From assembly GCF_013432195.1 (NCBI RefSeq), contig NZ_JACCDB010000003.1, positions 62,001 through 126,000 on the forward strand: 64,000 bases of DNA, written 5' to 3'. The notes beneath the pieces are model-generated. The model saw only the letters and a program-made list of their open reading frames with translations, was not told the DNA's origin and made no database searches. Within the stretch, counting starts at the first letter, position 1, and the number at the start of each line of letters is the position of its first letter. The position numbers and the translations under genes are program-made. This stretch comes from Tepidicella baoligensis (GTDB lineage Bacteria > Pseudomonadota > Gammaproteobacteria > Burkholderiales > Burkholderiaceae_C). Positions 37,501-44,685 of the stretch are shown here, one piece after another.

Positions 37501-38622
37501 GCGGGCCGGGTGTTCCAGAACGTGGTGGCCAACGGCACGCGTGAGCGCGAGCAATGGCGTTTCTCCGTCGAGGCCAACGAGATGGCCGGCCAAGTCGAAT
37601 ACCGCCCCAACACCCCCCAGTTGCCGGGGCAACTGCGAGCCCGCCTCTCGCGTCTGGACCTTACTTCCCAGGGAGCCACCGAGGTGGAGCATTTGTTGCA
37701 GGCCCAGCCCGAAGCGATACCCGCGATCGATCTCGTCGTGGACCGGTTCCGCATGGCTGGCCTCGACCTGGGGCGACTGGAAATCCAGGCCGTCAACCGG
37801 CAAGCCGTGCTCGCCGCGCGCGAGCAGGTGAGCGAATGGCGGCTGAACACCCTCAACCTGGAGGTGCCGGAGGCGCGCTTGCGCGCCAGTGGCAACTGGG
37901 CCGCCAGTGCCGGCGAACCAACCGGCGCGCGCCGCACCGCGCTGCGCATCGAGCTCGACATCGACGACGCCGGCCTGTTGCTGGGCCGTTTCGGCATGCC
38001 TGGCGTGGTGCGTGGTGGCAAAGGCCGGATCGAGGGTCACATCGGCTGGATGGGCTCGCCCATGTCCTTCCATGCCCCCACGCTAGGCGGCGGACTGCGT
38101 ATCGACCTGGAGCGAGGGCAGTTCCTGCGCGCCGATCCTGGCATTGCCAAGCTGCTCGGCGTGCTGAGCCTGCAGTCGTTGCCGCGCCGGCTGGCGCTGG
38201 ACTTCCGCGACGTGTTCAGTGAAGGCTTTGCGTTTGACTTCTTGCGCGGCGACGCCCGCATCGCCGAGGGCGTCGCCCACACCAACAACCTGCAGATGAA
38301 GGGCGTCAGCGCCGCCGTGCTGATGGAAGGGCAGGCCGACATCGTGCGAGAAACCCAGGACATCACCGCCGTGGTGATTCCCGAGCTCAATGCCGGTACC
38401 GCCTCGCTGGTGGCCACCGTCATCAGCCCGGTCACGGGGTTGAGCACCTTTTTGGCCCAGTTTCTGTTGCGCCAGCCGTTGCAGGAAGCGGCGACCCGCC
38501 AGTTTCGCATCACCGGCCCATGGAGCGACCCCCAAGTCGAGCGCGTGACACGGCGTAACATAGGCAACGGATCGGCCAGTCCGGTCGATTCCTTCTCCAC
38601 ACCAGGAATCAGTTCCCCATGA
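34522..38622 (+). CDS. yhdP: YhdP-family (AsmA-like) inner-membrane protein
   Basis: A 1366-residue giant. One N-terminal membrane helix (LARALLWLVFAAWLLFALSW) anchors a periplasmic body of repeating beta-strand segments, typical of the YhdP/TamB/AsmA bridge-like proteins implicated in phospholipid transport to the outer membrane. The C-terminal part (MSFHAPTLGGGLRIDLERGQFLRADPG, in pieces, then LLGVLSLQSLPRRLALDFRD) is the conserved AsmA-like domain. The GTG at 34522 leaves almost no gap to glnE. A second GTG at 34537 or an even later start is possible. Its last 4 bases overlap the next gene. Confidence 0.88.
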   Translation: MLDTRVTPLPAPLLRLWAGLARALLWLVFAAWLLFALSWGALHLVIVPRVGEWGPVLERLASRALGVSVSIGAVTAASSGPVPSLQLRDVVLRDAEGREALRLAEVRAALSVRSLWRMGFDQLVIERPVLDIRRTADGRLLLGGMDMGGDAEVGESRLADWFFSQTEFAILQGTLRWTDDSRPHAPPLELQGIDFVSRHVAWQHQFRLDATPPEDWGQRLQVQGQFSRPVWQTRAGQVRDWTGVLYVELPWVDMQGLGTYVDTRSAFGVDLLRGQGGARLWLDWQRGVVQQVTADLALGQVALQWERVEGPLAVQELRTRLDLQRRGATTRLSTQHLAFVTGEGVRWPGGNIHYEQVQDPSGTLTGFELAGEQLDLAALRQLAQHLPLPAEAGPWLERTAPRGLAETLRVNWTAATPQRPATWEAEGRLRGLDLAAGTNNGAELGRPGVSGADVVFRATPDGGQANLVLQPGHLEFPGLFEEPRLEVDRLVASLTWTVNGERIGVDIPRLQLVNRDVDADVRLQWHTADPAVSPAQSRFPGVLDLEARVHRADGARVHRYLPQTIDATVRRYLQAAIREGRAHDGRFRVRGDLWDFPFDVAGTGAFEVTAQLSDVVFDYAPAYLLPPDSLGWPGLRVEQARLHIDRTRLVIEEARAAAQAWPEIRVLQARAEIADFAADEPLLHVRGVVRGPAQDALALVNRSLVRGMVAEALVAARATGPVELDLELALPLEDVDAARVRGQVRLAGNDVQITPETPRLQGVQAALQFTETGFEVASASARLLGGTLRFSGRLLDEGARDRVVFRGQGQVTAEALSRQQHWPWLAPLGRVASGQTNYKIELAFGPQGTGIRIESGLQGLGLDLPAPFDKAPDAILPLRLVVQPLADAPAGLERDELRFELGAGTRPLLGVLYQREWAGSALKVLRGSVAVRSERPALPAQGVRAQVDLGDVDVAAWERVWSGAGSGPSAAGLLDGQAYWPTQFALTARRIEQAGRVFQNVVANGTREREQWRFSVEANEMAGQVEYRPNTPQLPGQLRARLSRLDLTSQGATEVEHLLQAQPEAIPAIDLVVDRFRMAGLDLGRLEIQAVNRQAVLAAREQVSEWRLNTLNLEVPEARLRASGNWAASAGEPTGARRTALRIELDIDDAGLLLGRFGMPGVVRGGKGRIEGHIGWMGSPMSFHAPTLGGGLRIDLERGQFLRADPGIAKLLGVLSLQSLPRRLALDFRDVFSEGFAFDFLRGDARIAEGVAHTNNLQMKGVSAAVLMEGQADIVRETQDITAVVIPELNAGTASLVATVISPVTGLSTFLAQFLLRQPLQEAATRQFRITGPWSDPQVERVTRRNIGNGSASPVDSFSTPGISSP

Positions 38623-39425
38623 AAGTTGCAGCGATACAGATGGTTTCGGGCATCCGCCTGGAAGACAACCTGACCCAGGCCCGTGGCTTGCTGGAACAGG
38701 CCCGCGACGCCGGGGCCGAGCTCGCGGTCCTGCCCGAGTATTTCTGTTTCATGGGCCGTCAGGATGCCGACAAGCTCCTCATTGCCGAGACGCCAGGCAA
38801 CGGCCCGATCCAGGATTTCCTCGGCCGCAGCGCGGCCGAATTGGGCCTGTGGATCGTGGGCGGTACTCTGCCCATGACCACCGAAGACCCGGCCCACGTT
38901 GCCAACGCCTCTCTGGTGTATGACCCCCGAGGCCGCGTGGTGGCACGCTACGACAAGATCCACCTCTTCCGTTATGACAATGGCCGCGAGCGTTACGACG
39001 AAGCGGCCGTGCTCGCCGCAGGCGACAGGCCCACCGCCTTCGAGTTGCACGACGCTTGCGGCAACCTGTGGCGCGTGGGTCTGAGCGTGTGTTACGACCT
39101 GCGTTTTCCCGAGCTGTACCGTCAGCTCGGCGCCGATCTGCTCCTCGTGCCCGCAGCCTTCACCCACACCACCGGCCAAGCCCACTGGGAGGTACTGCTG
39201 CGCGCCCGGGCGATCGAGAACCAGGCCTATGTGCTTGCCAGCGCCCAGGGCGGTAACCATGAGAACGGCCGCCGGACCTGGGGGCAAAGCATGGTGATCG
39301 ACCCCTGGGGGGTGGTGCTTGCTCAGCGTGCCAGTGGCGCCGGCGTGGTCGTCGCCGACATCGATATGAACCGGCTGCGTCAGGTACGCCAGCAATTGCC
39401 CGCCCTGCAGCACCGGCGCCTGTAA
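38619..39425 (+). CDS. Carbon-nitrogen hydrolase (Nit-type amidase, probable deaminated glutathione amidase)
   Basis: A 268-residue nitrilase-superfamily enzyme. The catalytic triad is visible as E40 (AVLPEYFCF), K113 (ARYDKIHLFRYD) and C158 (GLSVCYDLRFPELYRQ). IHLFRYDNGRERYDEA is typical of the Nit1/Nit2 branch, which repairs deaminated glutathione or omega-amidates; the exact substrate is inferred. It overlaps the yhdP-like gene by 4 bases (ATGA), and the histidine kinase gene starts directly after its stop, so all appear co-transcribed. Confidence 0.9.
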   Translation: MKVAAIQMVSGIRLEDNLTQARGLLEQARDAGAELAVLPEYFCFMGRQDADKLLIAETPGNGPIQDFLGRSAAELGLWIVGGTLPMTTEDPAHVANASLVYDPRGRVVARYDKIHLFRYDNGRERYDEAAVLAAGDRPTAFELHDACGNLWRVGLSVCYDLRFPELYRQLGADLLLVPAAFTHTTGQAHWEVLLRARAIENQAYVLASAQGGNHENGRRTWGQSMVIDPWGVVLAQRASGAGVVVADIDMNRLRQVRQQLPALQHRRL

Positions 39426-41447
39426 GTGGCCTCTGTGCCTTGGTTCGGGCGCCTGTCGCGGCGCTGGTTGCTCTGGGGCCTGACCTGCCTGCTGGTCATG
39501 GCCCTGCTGGCCGTGCTGGTCTTTCTGGTGCGGGAGTACGAGGAAACCCAGACCCTGACCCGGCTGGAGCGCAGTGCCGCCAGCATGAGCATGGACGTGC
39601 GCACCGGTCTGACGCGCAGCGTACAGAACCTGCTGGCCTTGCACAGCCTGGCGCCCACGCCATCGAGCTGGCCCGGTCTGGCCGCCGACATCCTCGCCTC
39701 CCAGCGCGAGATCATGCACCTGGAGTGGCGTGACCGCGACCTGAACCCGCTGGCCACTCGCCCCACCCCTTACTTGCCCGATGTCTATGCCTACCGGCCC
39801 CGGCGAGATGCGCTGCCCGATGTCATCCAGGCCTGCCTCAATGCCGATCGCATCAGCGGGCCGGCCTATTCCAACAGCTATTTCTGGCCCCTGGCCCAGG
39901 GTCAAGGCATCGAACTCATGGAGATGTGCCTGCCGCTGAACCGGGATGGACAGGCCGACGGCTACCTCATAGCCACCTACGCCATGGCCGGCCTGCTGAC
40001 CGAGCTCATTCCCGCAGAGGTGCGGCGCGGCCAGCGCGTCGCGTGGACCGAGCCCGACGGCACGCGTCTGACGATCGTGGGTGACCTGCCGACCGGGCTG
40101 CCGGTCATGCACGTGAACCAGCTCGTGGATTTGCCGGGCGCCACTTACATCCTGCGGCTGGAGCAGCCCCGGATCGCAGACGGCTGGCTGCCTCACGTGC
40201 TCACCGTTGCCGTCGCAGTCCTGGCCCTGAGCTTGCTCGGGGTGCTGGCGTTGCTGGCGCGCGACCTGCGCCTGCGCCAGCTCGCCGAACAGAAACTGGC
40301 CGAGGCGCTGGCGTTTCGCAAGGCCATGGAAGACTCGCTCGTCACGGGCCTGCGCGCGCGCGACATGGAAGGACGCATCACCTACGTCAACCCCGCGTTT
40401 TGTCAGATGGTGGGGCTGAGTGCCGAGCAGCTGCTGGGCACCAGTGTGCCGGCGCCCTACTGGCCGCCCGAGCAGATCGAAGAGTACCGCCAGCGGCTGG
40501 CGGTGCGCCTGGCCGGGCGCTTGCTGCCGCGCGAGGGCTTCGAGTCGGAATTCATGCGTTCCGATGGCACGCGCTTTCCCGTGCTCATCATCGAGGCTCC
40601 GCTCATCAACGCCCAAGGCACCCAGACCGGCTGGATGAGCGCCATCCTGGACCTCAGCGAACAACGCCGCAGCGAGGAGATGTCGCGCGCGTCCCAGGAG
40701 CGGTTGCAGGCCACGGCTCGGCTGGCCATGGCCGGCGAAATGGCTTCGCTCATCAGCCATGAACTGAATCAGCCCCTGGCGGCCATCGCCAGCTATGCCA
40801 CCGGTGTGCTCAACCTGATCGGCCCCAACCAGGCGGGCGCCGACACCACCGAGCTGCGCACCGCGATCCAGCGCATCCTGGAGCAGGCCGAGCGTGCGGG
40901 GCGTGTCATCCGCAGCGTCGGCGATCTGGTGCGCCGGCGCGAGCGCGAACGCGAGGCCGTTCCCGTGGCCGCGCTGTTCGACGCCATCCTGCCCCTGCTG
41001 CAACTGCAGGCCCGCAAACTCGGCATCGCGCTCGACATCCGCGTGGCCGACGACTGCCCGCCGGTCTGGTGTGACCGCACCATGGTCGAGCAGGTGCTGC
41101 TCAATCTCGCGCGCAACGGCATGCAAGCCATGCCGCCGGGCGAGCCGTCCACCCCCAGTGGCCGGCGGCGTTTGCGTCTGAGCGCCCAGCCCGTGCGCAG
41201 CGCGTCGGCGCACAGCACCCAGCGCTGGGTCGAATTCGCCGTGGCGGACCACGGGCGGGGCATCTCCGCCGAGGACGCCGAGCGGCTTTTCACCCCGTTC
41301 TTCACCACCAAGCCCGAGGGGATGGGCCTGGGGTTGAACCTGTGCCGCACGGTGGTGGAGCAGCATGGCGGAGGCCTGCGGTTCGAGCCCCAACAGCCCT
41401 GTGGCACGGTGTTCCGTTTCACCCTGCCCGCTGCCGACACTCTATGA
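39426..41447 (+). CDS. PAS-domain sensor histidine kinase
   Basis: A 673-residue membrane sensor. TM1 (about 14-36) and TM2 (about 257-278) enclose a roughly 220-residue periplasmic sensor. A PAS domain (about 300-410; MEGRITYVNPAFCQMVGLS) precedes the phospho-acceptor H445 in SLISHELNQPLAAIASYA. The ATPase domain has the N box EQVLLNLARNGMQAM and the GMGLGLNLCRTVVEQHGG loop. ELNQPLAAI marks the FixL/TutC/DctB-like HisKA group, matching the FixJ-type regulator downstream. It starts at GTG 39426, exactly after the amidase stop. The ligand is unknown. Confidence 0.9.
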   Translation: MASVPWFGRLSRRWLLWGLTCLLVMALLAVLVFLVREYEETQTLTRLERSAASMSMDVRTGLTRSVQNLLALHSLAPTPSSWPGLAADILASQREIMHLEWRDRDLNPLATRPTPYLPDVYAYRPRRDALPDVIQACLNADRISGPAYSNSYFWPLAQGQGIELMEMCLPLNRDGQADGYLIATYAMAGLLTELIPAEVRRGQRVAWTEPDGTRLTIVGDLPTGLPVMHVNQLVDLPGATYILRLEQPRIADGWLPHVLTVAVAVLALSLLGVLALLARDLRLRQLAEQKLAEALAFRKAMEDSLVTGLRARDMEGRITYVNPAFCQMVGLSAEQLLGTSVPAPYWPPEQIEEYRQRLAVRLAGRLLPREGFESEFMRSDGTRFPVLIIEAPLINAQGTQTGWMSAILDLSEQRRSEEMSRASQERLQATARLAMAGEMASLISHELNQPLAAIASYATGVLNLIGPNQAGADTTELRTAIQRILEQAERAGRVIRSVGDLVRRREREREAVPVAALFDAILPLLQLQARKLGIALDIRVADDCPPVWCDRTMVEQVLLNLARNGMQAMPPGEPSTPSGRRRLRLSAQPVRSASAHSTQRWVEFAVADHGRGISAEDAERLFTPFFTTKPEGMGLGLNLCRTVVEQHGGGLRFEPQQPCGTVFRFTLPAADTL

Positions 41448-41457
41448 TCACGACCTG

Positions 41458-42090
41458 ATGAATGCCCAGCTTGCGGCCGATGCCTGTGTCCATGTGGTGG
41501 ATGACGATGCCAGTGTGCGCGACGCGCTCGGCTGGCTGCTGCGCACCCGGCGTCTGTTGAGCATTCCCTATGAGAGCGCCGAGCGTTTCTGGGACGAAGC
41601 CCGCCAGTGGGACGAGCCCGGCTCTGCGGCCTGTCTGCTGCTGGACGTGCGCATGCCCGGCGTGAGCGGCTTGGCCTTGTTCGAGCGGTTGCGGGAGCTG
41701 GACTGGTTTGACAGCCTGCCGGTCATCTTCCTGAGTGGACATGCCGATGTCTCGACGGCGGTCGATGCGGTCAAGCGCGGAGCGTTCGACTTTTGCGAGA
41801 AACCGTTTTCCGACAACGCCCTCGTGGATCGGGTAGAGCAGGCCCTGGTGCGCTCGGCTCAGGTGCAGGCGCAACGCCGGGCGCGCCGCGAACTGCGCAT
41901 CCGGGTCGATGCGCTGACCGAGCGCGAGCGCGACGTGATGCGGCTGATCGCGGCCGGGTTGCCGAACAAGCTCGTGGCCGACGAACTGGGCATCAGCGTG
42001 CGCACCGTGGAGGTGCACCGCGCCCATGTGTTCGACAAGATGGGGGTTCGTTCGGCGGTGGAACTGGTCAACCTGTTGCGCGATCTGTGA
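41458..42090 (+). CDS. FixJ/NarL-type response regulator
   Basis: A 210-residue regulator. The receiver domain has VHVVDDDASVRD, the phosphorylatable D63 in LLLDVRMPGVSG, the threonine/serine position in IFLSGHADVSTAV and the lysine in FDFCEKPFSD. The C-terminal LuxR helix-turn-helix reads LTERERDVMRLIAAGLPNK and VADELGISVRTVEVHRAHV. ELNQPLAA-type kinases and FixJ regulators usually form pairs, and the gene starts 10 bases after the kinase stop. The frame is open upstream inside the kinase gene, but the ATG at 41458 begins the receiver. Targets are unknown. Confidence 0.92.
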   Translation: MNAQLAADACVHVVDDDASVRDALGWLLRTRRLLSIPYESAERFWDEARQWDEPGSAACLLLDVRMPGVSGLALFERLRELDWFDSLPVIFLSGHADVSTAVDAVKRGAFDFCEKPFSDNALVDRVEQALVRSAQVQAQRRARRELRIRVDALTERERDVMRLIAAGLPNKLVADELGISVRTVEVHRAHVFDKMGVRSAVELVNLLRDL

Positions 42091-42093
42091 CAC

Positions 42094-42252
42094 TCAGGCT
42101 TTCGGCTCCCCGTGGTCCTGGCGTGGTGGCGCCTTCTCGCGTTCCACGTCCTCGGGCAGCTCGCCTTTCTTGCGCCCAGAAAACATGGTCCACCAGATGA
42201 TGAACAGGAAGATGAGCAAGGCGCCCAACATTTCGAGCAACAACAGAGTCAT
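42094..42252 (-). CDS. Small single-pass membrane protein, 52 residues
   Basis: A 52-residue frame, hydrophobic MTLLLLEMLGALLIFLFIIWW followed by a charged tail (SGRKKGELPEDVEREKAPPR). The composition, a clear membrane helix with a stop-transfer positive cluster, and high third-position GC argue for a real gene. It converges with the response regulator (3 bases between stops), and its start codon overlaps that of mltA (shared CATG). Function unknown. Confidence 0.55.
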   Translation of the reverse strand: MTLLLLEMLGALLIFLFIIWWTMFSGRKKGELPEDVEREKAPPRQDHGEPKA

Positions 42253-43504
42253 GGGATCATGGACGGTGTGGTTGCGCCTCGCGGGGCGCAGGGTGGCGTG
42301 GCCCTTGATTGTAGGCACCCTGGCCGCCTGCGCCACGCGGCCGATTCCGCAAACCCCGACGCCGGTGCCGGCAACGCCCCCCGTGCAGCCGGCTCCCGTG
42401 CCGCCGCCCGTGGCTGCGCCCGTCTCGTTGGACGAGGGCTGGCCCGATCCCGTCGTCACCCCGGAGCACGCTGCCTGGCAATGGGCCGACAGCCAGCCCC
42501 TGCCCCCGCCCCTGCAACGAGGCAAAAGCGTTTGGCTGCCGGTGCGTTGGAGTGAACTCCCGGGTTGGGGGCGCGATGCGCTGCACGAAGCCTGGAACGC
42601 CTGGCTGCGCAGCTGCGAACGCCCCGCGCCGGTCGTCGGCAGCCTGTGCGCCGAAGTGCGCCAGCACAGCATCGCCTCGACAGAGGAGCAACACGCCTGG
42701 GTCATGCGACGCCTGCAGCCTTACCGCGTCCAGGCCCCGGGCGGTCAGGCGCAGGGCTTGCTGACGGGTTATTACGAACCGGTGCTGGCGGCACGCCGCA
42801 CGCGCGACGAGGTGCACCAGATCCCGCTGCACAGCCTGCCCGCTACGCTGCGCCCCGGTCAGCCTTGGTTCACCCGCGAGCAGATGGTCAATCACCCCGT
42901 CGCACGGGCCCAGTTGCAAGGACGCGAGATCGCCTGGCTGGCCGATCCACTGGATGCGTTGCTGCTGCAGATTCAAGGGTCCGGGCGTATCGTGTTCACC
43001 GAACCCGATGGCCGGCAGCAGATCGTGCGGCTGGCTTTTGCCGGCCACAACGGGCATCCCTACCGCAGCGTGGCGCGCTGGTTGCTGGATCGCGGCCTCA
43101 TCCGTGATGGCACCTGGGAAGCCATCCGCGCCTGGGCGGCCGAGAACCCGGACCGCATCGACGAAATGCTCTGGAGCAATCCGCGCACCGTGTTCTTTCG
43201 CGAGGAGCCGCTCAACGAGCTCGATGCCCAGTTCGGCCCACGCGGGGCCCAGGGCGTGGCGCTCACCCCCGGGCGTTCGATCGCGGTGGACCGCGACAGC
43301 ATTCCCTACGGCACCCCGGTGTGGGTGCATTCACCTGGTCCGCACGCGCATGTGCGCCGGCTGGTGATGGCGCAGGACACGGGCGGTGCCATCGTGGGCG
43401 CCGTGCGGGCCGATTTCTTCACCGGTTGGGGCGACGCAGCTTACACCCTCGCGGCCGGCATCAAGCAGCCGCTGCAGATGTGGGCGCTGTGGCCCCGGCC
43501 CTGA
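42251..43504 (+). CDS. mltA: Membrane-bound lytic murein transglycosylase A
   Basis: A 417-residue lipoprotein that cleaves peptidoglycan glycan strands with 1,6-anhydro bond formation. The lipobox is LAAC after a hydrophobic stretch, followed by a proline-rich linker. MltA signatures are GLLTGYYEPVLAA, LLQIQGSGRIVFTEPDG, FAGHNGHPYRSVARWL, and the 3D-domain MAQDTGGAIVGAVRADFFTG with the catalytic aspartate. The ATG at 42251 overlaps the start of the divergent small gene. GTG 42266 (WLRLAGRRVAW) is an alternative that would separate them. Confidence 0.92.
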   Translation: MGSWTVWLRLAGRRVAWPLIVGTLAACATRPIPQTPTPVPATPPVQPAPVPPPVAAPVSLDEGWPDPVVTPEHAAWQWADSQPLPPPLQRGKSVWLPVRWSELPGWGRDALHEAWNAWLRSCERPAPVVGSLCAEVRQHSIASTEEQHAWVMRRLQPYRVQAPGGQAQGLLTGYYEPVLAARRTRDEVHQIPLHSLPATLRPGQPWFTREQMVNHPVARAQLQGREIAWLADPLDALLLQIQGSGRIVFTEPDGRQQIVRLAFAGHNGHPYRSVARWLLDRGLIRDGTWEAIRAWAAENPDRIDEMLWSNPRTVFFREEPLNELDAQFGPRGAQGVALTPGRSIAVDRDSIPYGTPVWVHSPGPHAHVRRLVMAQDTGGAIVGAVRADFFTGWGDAAYTLAAGIKQPLQMWALWPRP

Positions 43505-43524
43505 TCCATGCCAAGGAGGAGCTC

Positions 43525-44580
43525 ATGCGTATCGGCGTCCTGACCGGCGGTGGCGACTGCCCCGGTCTCAACGCGGTGATCCGGGCGGTCACCAAATCCC
43601 TGTTGCGCCAGGCAGGCGCGCAGGTCATCGGCATCGAGGACGGCTTTGCCGGCCTCATGGGCCCCGCCACCCGCACCCGCTTGCTGGACTGGGACTCGGT
43701 CAGTGGCATCCTGATGCTCGGGGGCACCATTCTGGGCACCAGCAACAAAGCCAACCCGCTGGCCACCCCCGACGCCACGGCCCAGACCCTGGCCAACGCC
43801 CAGCGCCTCGGGCTGGATGCCTTGGTCGTCATTGGCGGCGACGGCAGCATGGCGATTGCGCATGGCCTGGCCCGGCAGGGGCTGCCCATCGTCGGGGTGC
43901 CCAAGACCATCGACAACGACATCGTCGGTTGCGAGCGCAGCTTCGGCTTCGACACCGCGGTGGCCACCGTCACCGATGCCCTGGAGCGCATCCAGACCAC
44001 CGGGCAAAGTCACAGCCGGGTCATGATCGTCGAGACCATGGGCCGCTATGCCGGCTGGATCGCGCTGGAGGCGGGCATTGCTGGCGCCGCCGATGTGATT
44101 TTGCTGCCCGAAATCGACTACGACATCGAGGCCGTGGCCCGGGTGTGCCGCGAGCGTGAGCAGCGCGAGCGCCACACCGTGATTTGCATCGGCGAGGGCG
44201 CCAAACCCCGAGGCGGCGCGCTCACCGTGGAGCGCCGCATCGCCGACAGCCCGGACCCGATCCGCCTCGGGGGCGTGGCCCATGCCCTGCGCGAGCAGCT
44301 GCAGCCGCTCCTGCAAAGCGAGGTGCGTGCCACCGTGCTGGGCCACGTCCAGCGTGGCGGCTCGCCCACCCCGTTCGACCGGGTGCTGGCCACCCAGTTC
44401 GGCAACCAGGCCGCGCAGCTCGTCATGCACGGGCAGTTCAATCGCATGGTCACGCTGCAGCAGGGACGGCTCGACAGCATCGCGCTGGCCGAGGTGGCGC
44501 ACCAACACCGCCAGGTGCCGCTCGATCACCCGTTGTTGCAGACCGCCCGCCAGATCGGCGTCTCGTTGGGTGAGCCCTGA
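43525..44580 (+). CDS. pfkA: 6-phosphofructokinase with mixed ATP/PPi-type signature
   Basis: A 351-residue phosphofructokinase. TGGGDCPGLNAVIR, VVIGGDGSMAIA, GVPKTIDNDIVG, VETMGRYAGWIALE and LGHVQRGGSPTPFDR are all present. Residue 107 (GGDG) is glycine, as in ATP-dependent enzymes, but residue 127 is lysine (PKTIDND), as in PPi-dependent enzymes. This combination occurs in a separate mixed group, so phosphoryl donor is uncertain and ATP is slightly favoured. The start at 43525 has a strong AAGGAGG site. Many Comamonadaceae are thought to lack classical PfkA. Confidence 0.9.
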   Translation: MRIGVLTGGGDCPGLNAVIRAVTKSLLRQAGAQVIGIEDGFAGLMGPATRTRLLDWDSVSGILMLGGTILGTSNKANPLATPDATAQTLANAQRLGLDALVVIGGDGSMAIAHGLARQGLPIVGVPKTIDNDIVGCERSFGFDTAVATVTDALERIQTTGQSHSRVMIVETMGRYAGWIALEAGIAGAADVILLPEIDYDIEAVARVCREREQRERHTVICIGEGAKPRGGALTVERRIADSPDPIRLGGVAHALREQLQPLLQSEVRATVLGHVQRGGSPTPFDRVLATQFGNQAAQLVMHGQFNRMVTLQQGRLDSIALAEVAHQHRQVPLDHPLLQTARQIGVSLGEP

Positions 44581-44685
44581 GTTGCAGATGCCGTTTCCGT
44601 GATAGATTCGGGTAAGTCCTGAGGGCTCAGAAGGCACAGATGTTGCAAAGTTAAGTCTTTGATTATTTTTTTAGGTGTCAAGTAT

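Noticed and set aside
34705-38073. Very long minus-strand open frame (over 1100 codons) opposite the YhdP-like gene
   Set aside because: Composition is His/Gln/Gly/Pro-rich without domain signatures, as expected of antisense of a high-GC gene. The plus-strand gene has a membrane anchor, AsmA-like domain and coupled neighbours.
38037-41393. Long minus-strand frame opposite the amidase and histidine kinase genes
   Set aside because: Same antisense GC artefact. The plus strand has all catalytic motifs.
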